64,000 nt of DNA from Siniperca chuatsi (GCF_020085105.1 NC_058053.1:17506388-17570387); one strand, 5' to 3'. Positions 13,490 through 26,345 are shown, counted from the stretch's first letter. The notes: generated by a model not told the origin, from the letters alone. Numbers and translations are program-made.

Positions 13490-14900
13490 TGTGAACCCAC
13501 CCCCTTAAATGCACTTGTGTGCACGCGCGTGCGCTACCCAGCCTCGTTAGTCCTACCTTGCATTCCTCCATGCACGTCCTAACCGAGTATGCATCTGTCT
13601 CGTATTTCTGAACCAGCAGTTCAAACTCCCGGTAGTTCTCCTCCGCCTGCTGGTCAAGACGCTGATAAGCCCGGACACACTCACTGCATCCCCCCATGGC
13701 CATATCCAGGGTGCAATTCAAATCGTCCGGACTCGTAAACCCGTAAAACAAATCCAAAAGTGAGTAGGAATTACAAAAAGAAAGGTACAAATCGCTCAGA
13801 TTCACGTACGCCAACTGTGTCCCCTTTTCCCCTCCACCGGAGAGGCCCAGGCACACGGTCTTCGCGTCCGTGAAAGTAAAGCAGTCTTTGGACAGGCTGT
13901 CGGGGTGACAGGTGTCCATTCGCCACAGAGGTTTGGTAGAATTCCCTAGAAAAATAACATCTTGCTCTCTGGCGAGACGGTGGGGGTCAGGTGATGTTGG
14001 GATATGGTGTCGGTGGAGGGAGTTTGGGTACTCGCCCATGTCCGTAATTGCAAGCCCCTCGTCCGATCGCTTGTCTCGGGTTCGCGTTAGTTTCGCCTCG
14101 GCACAGAACCACAAGTGATCAGAGAGCAGGACGGTGATGAACAGCAGAGAGGCCAGCGACAGTCGCCATCTCTGGGCCCGCTCCGACTCGGTAAATGGCT
14201 TCTCGTTCTCTCGGGGTGCAAACCAGTATTTTAAGCCTTCATCATGCTGCCGACGCATCCAAGCACCCCTGGTCATATTTTAGGAAAGTGCTGCCCTGGC
14301 CGACTCCACCGCGGGGGCTGCTCTGCCACAATACTCATTGACTTGGGGGGGGATGGACTCCGGTTGGTTCTCCTCTGTAACGGTGGGGTGCCGTGCCTCC
14401 GCCGGTCCAGGGCGCTCCTCTATCGCGCCCGCAGCAATCGGTGCTATTCCGATCCAATTAGCGCGCCCGCACAGATTAAGCTTAGCGCTGCCGCATCCCG
14501 GTTCTCCATGGCTCTCCGGGGGGAAACGGCGTCCTCTTTGACCGCATGCCCCCCTCTTTCTAACGTCCCTCCCCGGGTTTGTTCTCTTGTCGGGGGCGCA
14601 GGGAGACCAGCTGTTGCGAGCCTCTTGGTACTGATGCTGCGCGTCTGCCGCCGTTCGGTTTGCAGATTCACTTAAAGGAGAGCAACGAGTCCTTTCGATG
14701 CACACAGGCTGGTTTCTCTTTCCCGTACCTGGGCGGAAAGCCTAGAATCATTTCTCCCGTTGGCCATTGTCATCTTGGACCGCGGTTAAGTTGCCGCCAT
14801 GTTCGTCTTGAAACACTTTTTCGGAGAGCTGGGTCTGTTTGCGTCATCTCCATCGTTGCGATAGCTCCATCGTTGCGCAGTGGCGGAGCAGCTTATTACC
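13490..14900. promoter_or_regulatory. CpG-rich promoter and 5' UTR region of nalf1
   Basis: This is the most GC- and CpG-rich stretch in the window, with clusters of CG dinucleotides on both sides of the nalf1 start codon. It contrasts with the AT-rich surroundings. The part from 14277 to about 14800 is read as 5' UTR and proximal promoter of nalf1 on the minus strand. No TATA box is obvious. ORFs of about 140 residues on both strands in 14244-14705 are explained by GC composition and look like nothing known. The exact transcription start cannot be placed. Confidence 0.65.
13557..14276 (-). CDS. nalf1: nalf1 (FAM155A) coding exon 1, partial gene
   Basis: First coding exon, 240 codons, of the NALCN channel auxiliary factor 1. 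In the family this is a membrane glycoprotein whose cysteine-rich ectodomain binds the NALCN sodium-leak channel. The ATG at 14276 has an in-frame TAA one codon upstream. Residues 1-38 are a basic cytosolic start with the family's MTRGAW beginning and SERAQRWRLSLASLLF block. One hydrophobic segment lies at about 39-57. The ectodomain has NLSDLYLSFCNSY, paired cysteines (C123, C132, C142, C168, C188, C197, C200, C235, C239) and sequons at N112, N159 and N187. The exon ends after K240 at a GTAGGA donor (complement of 13551-13556), in phase 0, where I recall the human exon ending before IVYKAW. The mammalian poly-Gln stretch is absent. FLGNS.KP.WR and the C-rich spacing fit NALF1 better than NALF2. 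Later exons were not found to the left and should lie outside the window. Confidence 0.93.
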
Positions 14901-14947
14901 TATGTGCACACACACACAAACACACACACACAGACACACATGGGAGG

Positions 14948-14950
<3 letters not shown>

Positions 14951-14988
<38 letters not shown>
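14951..14988. repeat. (GA)n microsatellite
   Basis: About 19 GA units, preceded by a CA-rich stretch at 14906-14940. Upstream of the nalf1 promoter region. Confidence 0.9.
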
Positions 14989-14989
<1 letters not shown>

Positions 14990-15524
14990 ACAGACACACA
15001 TAAAGGTGGTTAGGGGTGTTTTGGCTATCCACGCTGCTCCTCATTAGTAATAGTTGCCAAATATTGTCTTGGCAGGGCACAAACACACACTTTTGGCGAC
15101 ATCTTGCTTTTGGTGCAGGATAGATGCGAGTCCATTCACAAGAACAACAATGCAGTTAAGACATCACACTCACTGTTTCCATGTAGTCATTAAGATTCAT
15201 TGATCCGGCCCATTTCACACAGCAATGTAGGCTGTACATACCGTAAATCCTCAAATTACAAAGCTTTTTTTCTTGCCCAGAGGAGACGGAGGTGAAACTA
15301 AGATGTGGGAAATTAAGGCTTTGACAACTCTATTGAAAACTAGTCAGGTTTGAACCTCTGACAAGTGGAAAGCAGCTGAACAAGCACAAGGTGTGTGCTT
15401 GTAGGTTTAACAATACTGTGTACCTGATCCCTGCAAGTGGGTCCCATCTTATCAGTTGTATTGTGTTTGGTCAGTGGGTTCAAAACAAACACATGACTTA
15501 CAGTATGGCCCTATATGCAATGTT

Positions 15525-15525
<1 letters not shown>

Positions 15526-15557
<32 letters not shown>
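15526..15557. repeat. (GT)n microsatellite
   Basis: About 16 GT units followed by a GA-rich run. Confidence 0.85.
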
Positions 15558-16664
15558 CAGAGACAGTACCAGAGGGAGGGAGGGAGAGATAGGTGGTAGT
15601 TGTTCTTAGGGTGGTGAAAGTAAAATTACAGTATTTATCCTCGTCTTTAAAGCTACTAATCATTGTCAGAGCGCATGGCTTGGAGTGCTACCAAAGAGAG
15701 TGTTGCTTAATGTTAATGGGCTGTATATTGGGGATAAGACAAGAGATGATTACCTGATTAATGTGTGCTTATGGCAGGGTGGGAGGCAGCTTATTCTAGA
15801 ATTTGTTGAGGGGAAGAAGTGTTCATCTAACACCAATCCAATTAGTTTTAGTGCAGCCAGTGTCCCTCTGCCAAAAAATAAAATAAAATATGCAACATCA
15901 TATTGAATAGTGCAGGGAATTAAATGAAAATGTTATATATTGTGTGATTTTTTTTCTGTGAGAGAACAGCACTAATTTTCAGCACCATGGATAGCTCACC
16001 ACTTACTGTTGTCTGCCGTATTTTGGCCATTTCTGTTGCCGTATTGAGTGGAGGAAAAAAGCCTTGTTTTTGTAAATTTGCTGATTTATCACCAAATGTC
16101 AGTGGGTGCACACACAAGGAGATTCTGTTTTGTTCTGTAATTCACCTCTGATCGTAATGGTGACTGAAAGTTCACCATCCAGGGCCTGAATTTTGGTAGG
16201 AGCATTAACAGGATTTGAAATCGCGGATGGCAAACATCTGTTGTGTCAGTGCTAGGGGTGCTTGAATGCTCATCATTCAACACTCATTGCTCTCACATAT
16301 TATGTCACTGCAGGATGCTGTGATTGTGCCTCTCGGGGATAGATGTCCTACTGGGCATGGCTGGGATTGTCTAGTCTGCCTTTAACTGTAGTTGCTCAAT
16401 TTCATGCTTCATCTTTGACCCTAACTGTTGTGTGTTTGTGCATGTCTATGCCTGCCTCCCCCTGCTCTGTTGGTAGACATATGGATATATGGACCTGGCC
16501 AGGAGTCTCACAATACCATTTCCAGATCTGCAATTTGATTGGTTCGAGCTGAACGCCTGACTTATGTCAGCTCCTGAGATGTGGCCAATCAACAACATAC
16601 GGAGTATGTGTCTGGCACAGCAGAGAGTCGTCAGTTTCACACCACCTTCAATACTTCCCTACCT

Positions 16665-16686
16665 CTGTGTGTGTGTGTGTGTGTGT
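16665..16686. repeat. (GT)n microsatellite, short
   Basis: Eleven GT units, followed within 75 bp by a purine-rich GA stretch (16700-16770). Confidence 0.8.
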
Positions 16687-16866
16687 AAAGGAGATAGATG
16701 TATCACGAGGGAAAGAGTGAGAGTAGAGAGACAGAGCCAGAGACAGGGGAGAGAGAGAGAGAGAGGGAGTATGTCTGTGAGATGAATGCAGATTGCTGGC
16801 CTTTAAATCTGGACCCATCACAGCAAGGGCTGCCAGACATGACTCATCCACTATCCATGCTGGGGA

Positions 16867-16869
<3 letters not shown>

Positions 16870-16953
<84 letters not shown>

Positions 16954-16958
16954 TGTGT
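16870..16958. repeat. (GT)n microsatellite, longest in window
   Basis: Almost uninterrupted GT for nearly 90 bp. ORFs made of Cys-Val or Thr-His repeats here are artefacts. Confidence 0.95.
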
Positions 16959-17082
16959 CCTCTCTGAAACAACTGTACATACATGTGTAGAATTGATTAT
17001 TATCTCATTGTACTGATACAGAAACTCTTGCTAAATCAAAGGAAATCTGCACAGTTTAACTGCTGAACCTCTTTTTTTTTAT

Positions 17083-17826
17083 TTAAAGTTGTAATCCTTA
17101 AGATTTCAGAACTGGTTGGCGACACCTAGTTACTGGTGGTAACAGCAAATGCGGTTTAATACTACAGCTCACAGAATTCTGGGGGCAGCAAAACAAGCTA
17201 TTGTCGTTTTAATAAAGAAGTCAAGTAATAACTTTTTCCATCATTCTGTGAGCAACCATGATCTGATTTTATGGTGCACATGGCATGAGTCTGCAAACAG
17301 CAGGGCACAGTGAAAGGACTCGGTTACCTCGCTGAGAAGTTGGAGGTGTGCAGCATGTCGCCTGTAGTGCTTCATCTAACAGCTCACTGTGGCTGCTCCT
17401 TCTTGTTCCATTACTCACTACAATATTTCAAACTGATCCGCTGTCAAAAAATGCTGAAAATGTCCATTGTCTTGTTTTGTAGACTCATTTTTGATGAACT
17501 AAAGCGGTCAGTACTAACTGACAAACACATTGCATTTCCTGTGACTATATCATAATAAAAGTCAACTCGTGTTTCGCCAGTTAAATGCTTTTAATGTGAA
17601 GCTGTAGCAGGAAATGTTTAGTCTGCAGTAGCAGTAACTTAAAACAGCATTTTTTCCGCAAATGTCGCCACAGACACCCAGTTCATAATACTGCAAATGC
17701 AAGGGCTTTTATATATTTTCATCAGTGGGCCATAGGCTCAATCAACATTGTGTTAACTCATTTGGCGAAAGATAATGACTTAACAGACGTGTATTTAAAT
17801 GAAAATCTTCGAGATTGCCACTTTAA
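17083..17826. mobile_element. TTAA-bounded transposon-like element, about 745 bp
   Basis: The two ends are imperfect inverted copies of about 24 bp: TTAAAGTTGTAATCCTTAAG at the left against CTTCGAGATTGCCACTTTAA at the right. TTAA is present at both borders (17083-17086 and 17823-17826). The interior has no transposase reading frame, so it would be non-autonomous. Assignment to a TTAA-duplicating family is inference. Confidence 0.55.
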
Positions 17827-20569
17827 GTTTCAAGGAAATCAAAAGCAGATAATAAGTGCGTCATTCCATATAAAAACCCTTTTTATATCTATTTTTACAC
17901 CATTGTCCTGTCTGGCTTGTCAAAGGCACTTGAAAGTACATTTGTGTCGTTCAGATTAAGCATCTATTTATAAATGTCTATTTAAAAATGTCTTATAAAC
18001 AAATCGAAAATAACCAAGTGGAGGGTTCATTGCCTTTTTAGTACTCTGTTTGAAGCTGTCGTTCTGATTCTGAATTCCAACTATAAAAAGTAACCACATT
18101 CTTTATTGTTTTTCTTGAGTCATACAAGAAACTTAAACTGATGCTGACAATGTTGGTTCTTTAAAAAAAAACTATATTTCATGAGCATCTTAAGTTTTTG
18201 TCGAGACCTTTTTGCACCCTGATGTTAATATTTCAATGTGTTTCCCCACCTGTCAGCATACTGATGGAGGGAGACAGGGAGGAGGAGAGTGGTGGTGTCT
18301 GGACTGGACCTACCAGCAATCAGAGGAGAAGGAATATGGGGTGAAAGACAAGTGACATCATCCAACTGTGCCATTCGCCAACTTGTGTCAAATCCACAAC
18401 CTTCCCACCTCCTACGCACTGTGCAAGTGTGGAAATGGACATCTTTAAGTAAATATGTCACTATATCTCTTTCCATCTCTTGTTCGCTCTTAAAAGCATG
18501 CATGCTCTTCATTCTCTTTCTCTCGTCTTCTATATTTACTTTGTTCCACTTTTTCAATAATCTGTCAGCATTATTTCCCTCTTTTCTACTGTTACCAACT
18601 CTCTCCATCAGTCCCTCTCTTCTTCTCCCACTCAGCTGACCCTGTACGACTCTTCCTTAAGCTCTCGCTCACCATCACCCTGTCTTCCTCTGTCTCTCAG
18701 TCATACTCTCCTTCTGTGCTTTCATCTGCCTGACATCATAGCGGAGAAAGAGACAGGCTCAGCCTCTCTGATTGGTCAGAGAAGACAACACCCTCAGCAC
18801 TGGCTTACTGTCCTGAGTGGATGTTACAAATTGACAAGAGATGTGTGATTTAAGATTAGTGCATTAACCCCCACACAAGCACAAGTATAGTGTATGCACC
18901 TGTAAAGGTACACACACTGCTGTGATGTGTGGTTATTCTGCTGCTCTGAGTGTGTGCCATTGTCTTAATATGATTATCATTTGAACGTGAAAGTTCATTC
19001 TTGACATTAGGAGTAGTAGATTGACAAAAACATATTAACTCGGCTAGCTTTCAACCACATCTCACAGTCTCCATCAGCGAATTGTGTTTGCTCAGTTGTT
19101 AACATAAGTATGGAACATATTAGTTACTAATTAAAAGACCTGTGTCTTTGGTGACAATTTTCTGAATTATGCTATATAGATTTTTTTATATATTTGTCTT
19201 ACTTTCTAGGCAGCAATTGATTTCCATCTATCCTTTTATGGTATGAAAATCAATAAAATATTCTTGAAATTTGCTTGTCTTATTCCATTACAGTCATAAC
19301 ATCAAGTCTCTTTTAAATATTTTTGAACATTGTTGCTGATATATTTGAATAGGGCACACTGCACTATCTCACAACTATAATATAACTTTGACAAAAACAA
19401 ATGCATAGTTGTTGTTCACTGTGATGGATTGCACAACCAAAGAAAGTCCACCAATTGATTTTCAACCATACAAAAAATAATGGAAACCAATGGCTGCCTA
19501 GAAGGTGAAAAAAATCAATGTAAAAACTTGAAACATTTCAGCATAGTTTGCCAAATAGTCAGCAGTGATGTAAAGTAGATATGATTTGCCATAAATGATT
19601 AAATATGCAGACTCACTGGTATGGTCCTTGCATGTATGTGAAGGGTGAAGAAACAAATGTGCATTGTTCAATTGGTCACTGAACTTGAGGGGGATTAGGC
19701 TGATGATGGAGATACCATCATGCAGTTCAACCTCCCACCCCACCCAGCACCACCTCTGCTCCGCCTTAGGGTTTTACTCTCCTGATCGATTGGCTCACCC
19801 CATTTCCATTCTAGGAATCCCTCAGCAGCTTATCAACACAGCTCACTTCAACACTTCCCAAGGACACTGCCTATTCCTGTATCCATGATCCTGGATTCCT
19901 GGCCTATATTCCCAGCTTGCAATCTGGATCTCTGCGTTCACCCAGCCTCCAGCTTCAAAGGAAATATGCCTGTCAGGGAAGGCAGCTTTTACCATGGCAA
20001 GGAAACATACAGAATACAAATGCATAGTATGTTTGACTAGTAACTTAACAGCTTATTTAAACCGCCTTTATGCCCTCCGCAATATTTAAAACATTCTTGT
20101 TGAGAATATCACAACGCTTCCAATAGTTATATCAAACACTGTTGAATATGTGAATAACATGATTAAATGTATTTGTGTATGTTAGGGTGTGTTTGTCTTC
20201 AACCGCTCTTACCTACATCACTGATGACCTGAGACTGTATCCTGATGCTCTCACAGTCTCTACACAATCTCTTACACAGGGAATGATTGCTCCCTCTAGG
20301 AAAGGGCCAGAAGGCTGTAGAAATGATAATCACACAGTGGGTTTTACTCTTCTTACTCTAGTTCAACAATTTAAAAAGACTTGTCTCTTTAAACAGCTAG
20401 TAAGATGCTTTTTGCACAAGATTTTTAATTTGAATCAATTTTAAACATTTAACTAAAATGACTTTTTATAATTATGAGATAAATAATTGATGATGAGGAA
20501 ATGGCATTATTCTGTTGTTTCCTCATAATGTTTGGTGCACAGGTCTTGATTTTGAGGATGGCAATGTCG
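17827..20569. other. Intergenic, no gene seen
   Basis: AT-rich. Pyrimidine-rich at 18460-18720 (TCTCTTTCTCTCG and similar), which yields a 116-codon ORF without recognisable content. Confidence 0.5.
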
Positions 20570-21170
20570 GTCTGACGGTCGGTCAGGCTACCACTCAGTC
20601 CAGACTGAAATGTACTGTATCAACAACTATTGGATGGATTGCCATGACATTTTGTTTCATTCGTGACATTCATAGTTCCAAGTTGATGAATCCTGATGAC
20701 TTTGGTGATCCTCTGACTTTTCCTGTAGCGCCACCATGAGGTTGACATTTATGGTTTGAGTGAGAGAGAGAGAGAGAAATAGCTTGAAACAACTGTTGGA
20801 TGGACTGCCAAGCGTATGCAAGTGTGTAGCAAATAAATTGTAATCACTTTGGTGATCCCCTGGCTTTTCATCTATAGCCACCATCAGGTCAAAATACCAA
20901 CACTATACCAATGTCCAACACTTTGGTTTATGACCAAATACCAGCAAAACTAGTGACATTTCCATCAGCCTCATCTGTACTCTGTTTATTGCTAATTAGC
21001 AAATGTTAGCATGCTAACATACTAAACTAAGATGGTGAACGTGGTGTAAACATTATACCTGCTTAACATCAGTATGTTAGCATTGTCATTTTGAGCATGT
21101 TAGCATGCTGACGTTAGCTCCAAGAAGAGCCTCACAGTGACACTAACGTGGCTGTAGACTCCTAGTCTAG
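20570..21170 (+). repeat. Fish dispersed repeat of about 600 bp, copy 2
   Basis: Same family and orientation as the 7.5-kb copy, with CAACTATTGGATGGATTGCC, GACTTTGGTGATCCTCTGAC, TAGCGCCACCATGAGGTTGA and GCATGCTAACATACTAAACT. A GA run interrupts it at 20761-20776. Non-coding. Confidence 0.75.
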
Positions 21171-22434
21171 TCGATTTAACAACATAGTCAGAAATTTTTA
21201 ATTTCTACACAAAGTGGCATACAAACCAGAGATATGTACACATTTCTGAGGAGATCTTGAATTCGAGGAGTGTCTTGATAAGCACCAAAAACAATGGGCC
21301 TGCTTCCTCCAGATGGAAGGAGCAGGCCCCTGTAACATCAGCTTTAGCCCTAGTGTAAACAGCAGAAGGCAGGATTTACAGGAACTCCAGGGATGAGACT
21401 GAGGCTCCACACTCCAGCAGAGAGAGCTGAGGCCAAAAGGTTTTTGTCACCAAGCATCCCCGCTGTCAACACCAACCTGAGCTGGACCCACAGTACTTTA
21501 TTCCTTCCCCGTCTGTCTATTCATCCTCATCTCTTAGTCCTTTATCATTACAATTCTACTGATTTAAAAATAGAGATCAAACCGATTTGAAGTAGCTGTT
21601 CTGCACCTGCACAGAGCTGTATCACTTGAATTTAGTATTCCTTGTGTGATGTGAGCTTACATTAAAATTTCATATGCTGAATTCAATGGGACAACAGATA
21701 GAAGACCTTGGATGAACCATTTATTAATGCAAAGCATGGTAAAGTGTGTGAGCAAGGAAAATGAGCCTGGCGTTTCTAAATGCATTTGCCTCTCACTAAT
21801 CTGTGCTGTCAGAGAAAAGCACCTCCTGATGAAAGGGATATGTCTACCACTGGATATGTCTGCCCCTGGATCCAACAGGAAAGTGGGGGGGGATGTGTAT
21901 TGAAGCCTTTGAAGAACTGGGAGTGAAGTCAAATCCTGGCTAACATGAAACCTGAGCAGCATCCAGTGCCGAGATCCAGTCACCTCTCATCCTGTAGGAG
22001 TGGTGTGTTCACAGGAATAAACATACAGCTACTACCCAGATTGTGCCCTGGATGGGGCTGGAGAAAGGCCAGAGTAGCTCTGCTCCAATCCCCCAGCCTC
22101 ATCTCTCCTTCCCTCTCCTCTCTTCAGCTTGGAGTGTTAGTATGCTGAGGCTTAGAAAATCACCAAGCAGTCCCTGCCACTGTGTGAAAACACAGCTCAC
22201 AGGGCAAATCGCACTGGTCCATACCAATTTCTTCTCTTCAACGTCTGTCTCGCTCATGTCATCACTGTCTTACTGTGTACTTGCAAAAGTGATCTGCAAT
22301 GGAAATTGCCTAGATGAGATACAATATATCAGCAAAAATGACTTGTTTGATAATAAATGTGCTATTACTGCTTTTTTGGCAGCCTTCTTGCTTCTCGTTT
22401 GGTACTTGACCAGCTTAGCTAGCAACTCTGCATG

Positions 22435-22985
22435 TTGTCAGTTTGTCAGTAAGTCCACCACTTTGGTCCAGATTATCTCAACAACTATTCAATGGATCAA
22501 CAGGAAATTTTTTACAGATGCATTCATGTTCCCCAGAGGATGATAATGACTTCGGTGATCCCCTGTAGCGCCACTATGAGGTTCACATTTGTGGTTTTGA
22601 GTAAAATGTCTCCACAACTATTGAATGGATTGCCATGAAATTTTGTTCACACATTCGTGTTCCCCACAGGATTAATTGTAACTGACCCCCTGACTTTTCA
22701 TCTGGCACCATCATCAGACCAAAATGTTTATTTCTACCTGCAAAGTTAATGACATTCCCATCAGCCTCAGCTGTAGGTCTTTACTGCTAATTAGCAAATG
22801 TTAGCATGCTAACATGCTAAACTAAGATGGTAAACATGGTAAACACGGTAAACATTATACCTGCTAATGCGACCATTGTCATTATGAGCGTGTTAACATG
22901 TTGACATTTGAATTTAGTTTATAGCACCGCTGTGCCCAAGCGCACCCTCACAGAGCTGCTATTGGGCTGCAGACTCTTAGTTTTA
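22435..22985 (+). repeat. Fish dispersed repeat of about 600 bp, copy 3
   Basis: Third copy, about 1.3 kb right of copy 2 and in the same direction. It has GTCCACCACTTTGGTCCAGA, GACTTCGGTGATCCCCTGTA, GCGCCACTATGAGGTTCACA and GTTAGCATGCTAACATGCTA. A triplication of GGTAAACA-type words occurs at 22830-22855. The right part of a 166-codon ORF (22043-22543) falls in this repeat and is not a gene. Confidence 0.75.
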
Positions 22986-24245
22986 TGTAGCTTAGTTCCT
23001 CACTTAACACTCTCTGTGTGGCTTTCTTGTTTGCAAATAAAGCCAAGGTTCAATCGCTATCTAATCTAATATGCAAGGTGGTGTGTTTTGTGTGTGAGCC
23101 TGGCCTGTGTGGCACTGTGCTGTACTCGGCCTAAGCCCTTACTCTGCGTCATCTATCTCATCACACAGACTGGCCGACCTCAGATGACTTTGCAGACACA
23201 CTCTGCAGTCTACCAGTCACGTGCAAATCTCTCCCTCTCTCCCTGTGGTGGCTTGTTCTACTTCTGATCACAGCACACATCTGTGCTTCTCTTGGCAATC
23301 TAAAATCTAAGCCTAAATAAGACAATGAAAGGAGGAGTGTCATCCATTAGCGACTGTGCACAAGTTGCTCTTTAGATGCGCCACTGTAAATTCAGTTAAC
23401 CTGGGACCATGTTTAATGTAAAGATTGTGTCACTGTTAATTGTGTTATCTGCCTATTTGCAGCTCTGCTAATTGCTCCCTAAAAGCTGCTTTGATGTGAA
23501 GGAGGTTTGCCTCCTCTACAGCAGCATGTCACACACACTCATGACCTCCTTCCTTCCTAAACAACCACCCTCTTTTCTCTCTTGGACACTTATCCCTCTC
23601 TCTCCATCAGTCATGCTCCTCTCTGTAAGGCTCTGTAAATATCTGCCACAGACAGAGTAAAGTTCAGAAAAAGGTCAAAAGTGATAAATTCTGCACTGGC
23701 ACTTTCTACTGTATATCAGTGTAAAACCAGAGTTTGAGAAGGTACCTAGTGTTCCACCTCAGTGTATCATGGCTTCATCAGCTGAGATTATAAGACAGCA
23801 GCAACGTGATCTGCCTTCATTCTTCTAATACCTTTCTATTAAGTATGTAAACCATTGATGTAACCATTAAACAGACCCTCTCGCCAATGATCCATGGAAA
23901 AACATCAGTCCTTCTCACCATGGTCCTCTAGGTTCACTGGAGCTGTGATGCATTGCACCACTGAGACACTCGATTTACAGGAAGGAGACTAGAGGGGAAT
24001 AAATAAATGCTGAAATTATGGCTATAGTTAAATCAATCAGCTCAAGAAGATCGCCATCATCCGATTTTGCAAGCTCCCCGTCATGCAGTGGGGCTAATTT
24101 ATGGGGTCACAGTGGGGTCATGGCTGTAGCTGCAGTGATACACTGCAATCAAGCTAGGGTCCAGAGAGCCGAAGCCTGGGGAACATAAATCAACAGCATG
24201 AACTGCCACTATATACTGCTGGGTGGTGAACTAACACACATGCAC

Positions 24246-24284
24246 ACACTCTCTCTCTCTCACACACACACCCACACACACAGA
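24246..24284. repeat. Compound CT/CA microsatellite
   Basis: Short CT run followed by CA runs with single interruptions. Confidence 0.7.
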
Positions 24285-26216
24285 CAAATAAACTATAATT
24301 CATTTATCCAGGTATCATACACTTTCATCAGGATGCACACATTCACACACAGATGCAGAACACCCTGCTCTCTGCTAATTCATCCCATTAACAGTGACAT
24401 TTAAAGATATCTCCCCAGTGCACAGCCGCCAGTGTAAAGTACCTTTTCATTAAGCTCTTATTGTGTGGGCCTCAGGGGTGAAGAGGGGAGGTGCCTGGGA
24501 GTGTGTGTCTCCCTGTGTGTGTGTGGGGGGGGGGGAGCAACAGAAAGAGAGAACAGACAAGGGAAAGCGAGAGCAAGAGCAAGAGAGGGAGAGCTTGAAA
24601 CAGACAATAACTAAGAGCCAAGTGTGGAGATAAAGAAGGGAAGATGAGGAAGGAAGGCGGTGATATATTGTCAATATTCACAGGTTGAAACGCATGTCTT
24701 TAAATCACAAGGCTCCCTGAGCAAAGGCTATTACACTGACTTACTACAGGGTCATATGACTGAAAAGGGAGAGATATAGGAAGCTAGATATGTATATCAT
24801 TACATGGACTTGTATGTTGGCCCTTCCTCTCAATCATTCTTGTTCTGTCTCTCTCTTAATCTCGCACAACCTCCTCTATGCAACCATTTCTGCCTGGAAT
24901 ACTGACTGTGTATGGGTAAATATGTCACATGCTCTGCTATAATTACTCTGATTTTATAGCCGCCACCTTATGTGACTTGCAGTGTACTTGATGGACGTAA
25001 GAATGGTAACATCAGTCATTCAGTCCAGTGTGTTTGCAACAAGATTTTAATTGGATGGATAATTGTTAAGCCTTTAGTTCCTACAAAGCAATGTTTTGGT
25101 GTTAGTAGACGTATTTGCCACCAACTGAGCTATTAGTCTTTATTTGCAACACACTGCTGCAGGGTCTGTTTAGAGCATAACCCTCTGACACACACTGATG
25201 AATAAGTACCTTCCTCTCCCACTTGTATCACATGAAGCATTACTTTCAGGGCAATGATACCGTGCATTAGTAAATGACAGTGTGTGTATCAGCCTGGGTA
25301 TTTACAAGAACCCCTCATTCTATTGCAGTGCATGTGCAGAAACATTCTTGTAGAGTGTGTAGGTTTTTATTCCAGTGTGAATAAGTTTGAATAAATCAAT
25401 ATCTAATTTAATCTTTATCTTAGAGATTAGGATCCATTTTGTAAGTGCTCTAAATTTGTGAACTTAGCAGTCAACTTCTGTATTATGAAAACACCATTGA
25501 TTGGCCTTATTTATCCACTTCATATATCAGTTTGTCAAAGGTCAAAAATCTAAATTTGGGAGAAGAAATCTTCACTCTTTCCTTTTAAACCTACCATTTT
25601 TGCTCATTCACATACCCATAAAAACCCACACTCATGTGCGCAAACACACACAGACTTATTAAATGAGAAATGAAAGATGGCCTTTCCGTCCCCACAGGAT
25701 GAAACAGTAACCTTTCATCTGGACCACAACCCTGTCTGTTTCTACTGGCGACCAGAGTCTACATGTCCTCTGGTATCAGTTCAGTCAGGAGTGATCTCCC
25801 AAAGCAACTCAAACAATCACTTATTACTGGTCTGACTGACCTTCACAAAGTGACTGAACTTTCTCTAAATTGAGTGAATTTGCTCTTTAAGTGGATGGCG
25901 GTTACCAACATGACCCTATATGCACTCAAATTTCTACAGTTTGCCCCACCTTGTGAAACCTCTTGACTTCACTGAGACAATGTGGCTGCATTTTTCAAGG
26001 ACAGTGGGTTCTACCTCTCTGCAGAGGCTGAACTCTCCACAGGCTAAATTGAACACATTGTAATTACAGCATGCCCTTGATATTGCACTTTTTCAAACAG
26101 GGTTTGCTGTTGACACTATTTTCATGGTTGCACCTCCTTCAAAAAGAAAATGTCCTTCACAGAGAGACATGTTTTGGTTTTCCCAGCGTGATGAGCTCTG
26201 GGCACAAGGTAGCTGT

Positions 26217-26325
26217 TAAAATATTATTGTAACAGGGATTAATAATAATGATTAATAGTAGGGATTAATAGTAACGATGATGATAATGATGAGGATGAGG
26301 ATGATGATTATTGTGGTGGTGGCAG
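26217..26325. repeat. GAT/ATT-rich imperfect trinucleotide tract
   Basis: Runs of GATGAT, AATGAT, GAGGAT and ATTAATAGTAGGG-like words, ending in GGTGGTGG. It lies directly left of the palindromic repeat at 26346. Confidence 0.7.
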
Positions 26326-26345
26326 CTGAGGCGGTTATTGCCTCA

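Larger units (their letters stand above)
1..13556 (-). other. Probable nalf1 intron 1 (left part of window)
   Basis: Everything left of the exon 1 donor is read as the first intron of nalf1, which is very long in other vertebrates. I looked on the minus strand for the next exon (KAWLCSEYF, CKQYCLEVQ, CPFILPD in the family) and did not see it. Besides the repeats listed separately, 1-2807, 3614-5231, 5641-7539, 9077-12377 and 12531-13500 hold AT-rich sequence with short CA, TC and GA runs. I see no gene in them. Confidence 0.6.
14989..17082. other. Intergenic, right of nalf1 promoter
   Basis: AT-rich sequence with the three GT arrays listed separately. No coding exon or RNA gene recognised. 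Confidence 0.5.
22986..26345. other. Intergenic, no gene seen
   Basis: Short CA/CT runs near 24240, a G run near 24525 and a GA-rich stretch at 24540-24660. Nothing else recognised. Confidence 0.5.

Noticed and set aside
14280..14705. 141-codon ORF antisense-adjacent to nalf1, and overlapping ORFs at 14244-14675
   Set aside because: Lies in the CpG-rich 5' region, where long chance ORFs are expected. No motif or family resemblance.
22043..22543. 166-codon ORF on the plus strand
   Set aside because: Its right end is inside the dispersed repeat at 22435, and the protein has no recognisable domain.
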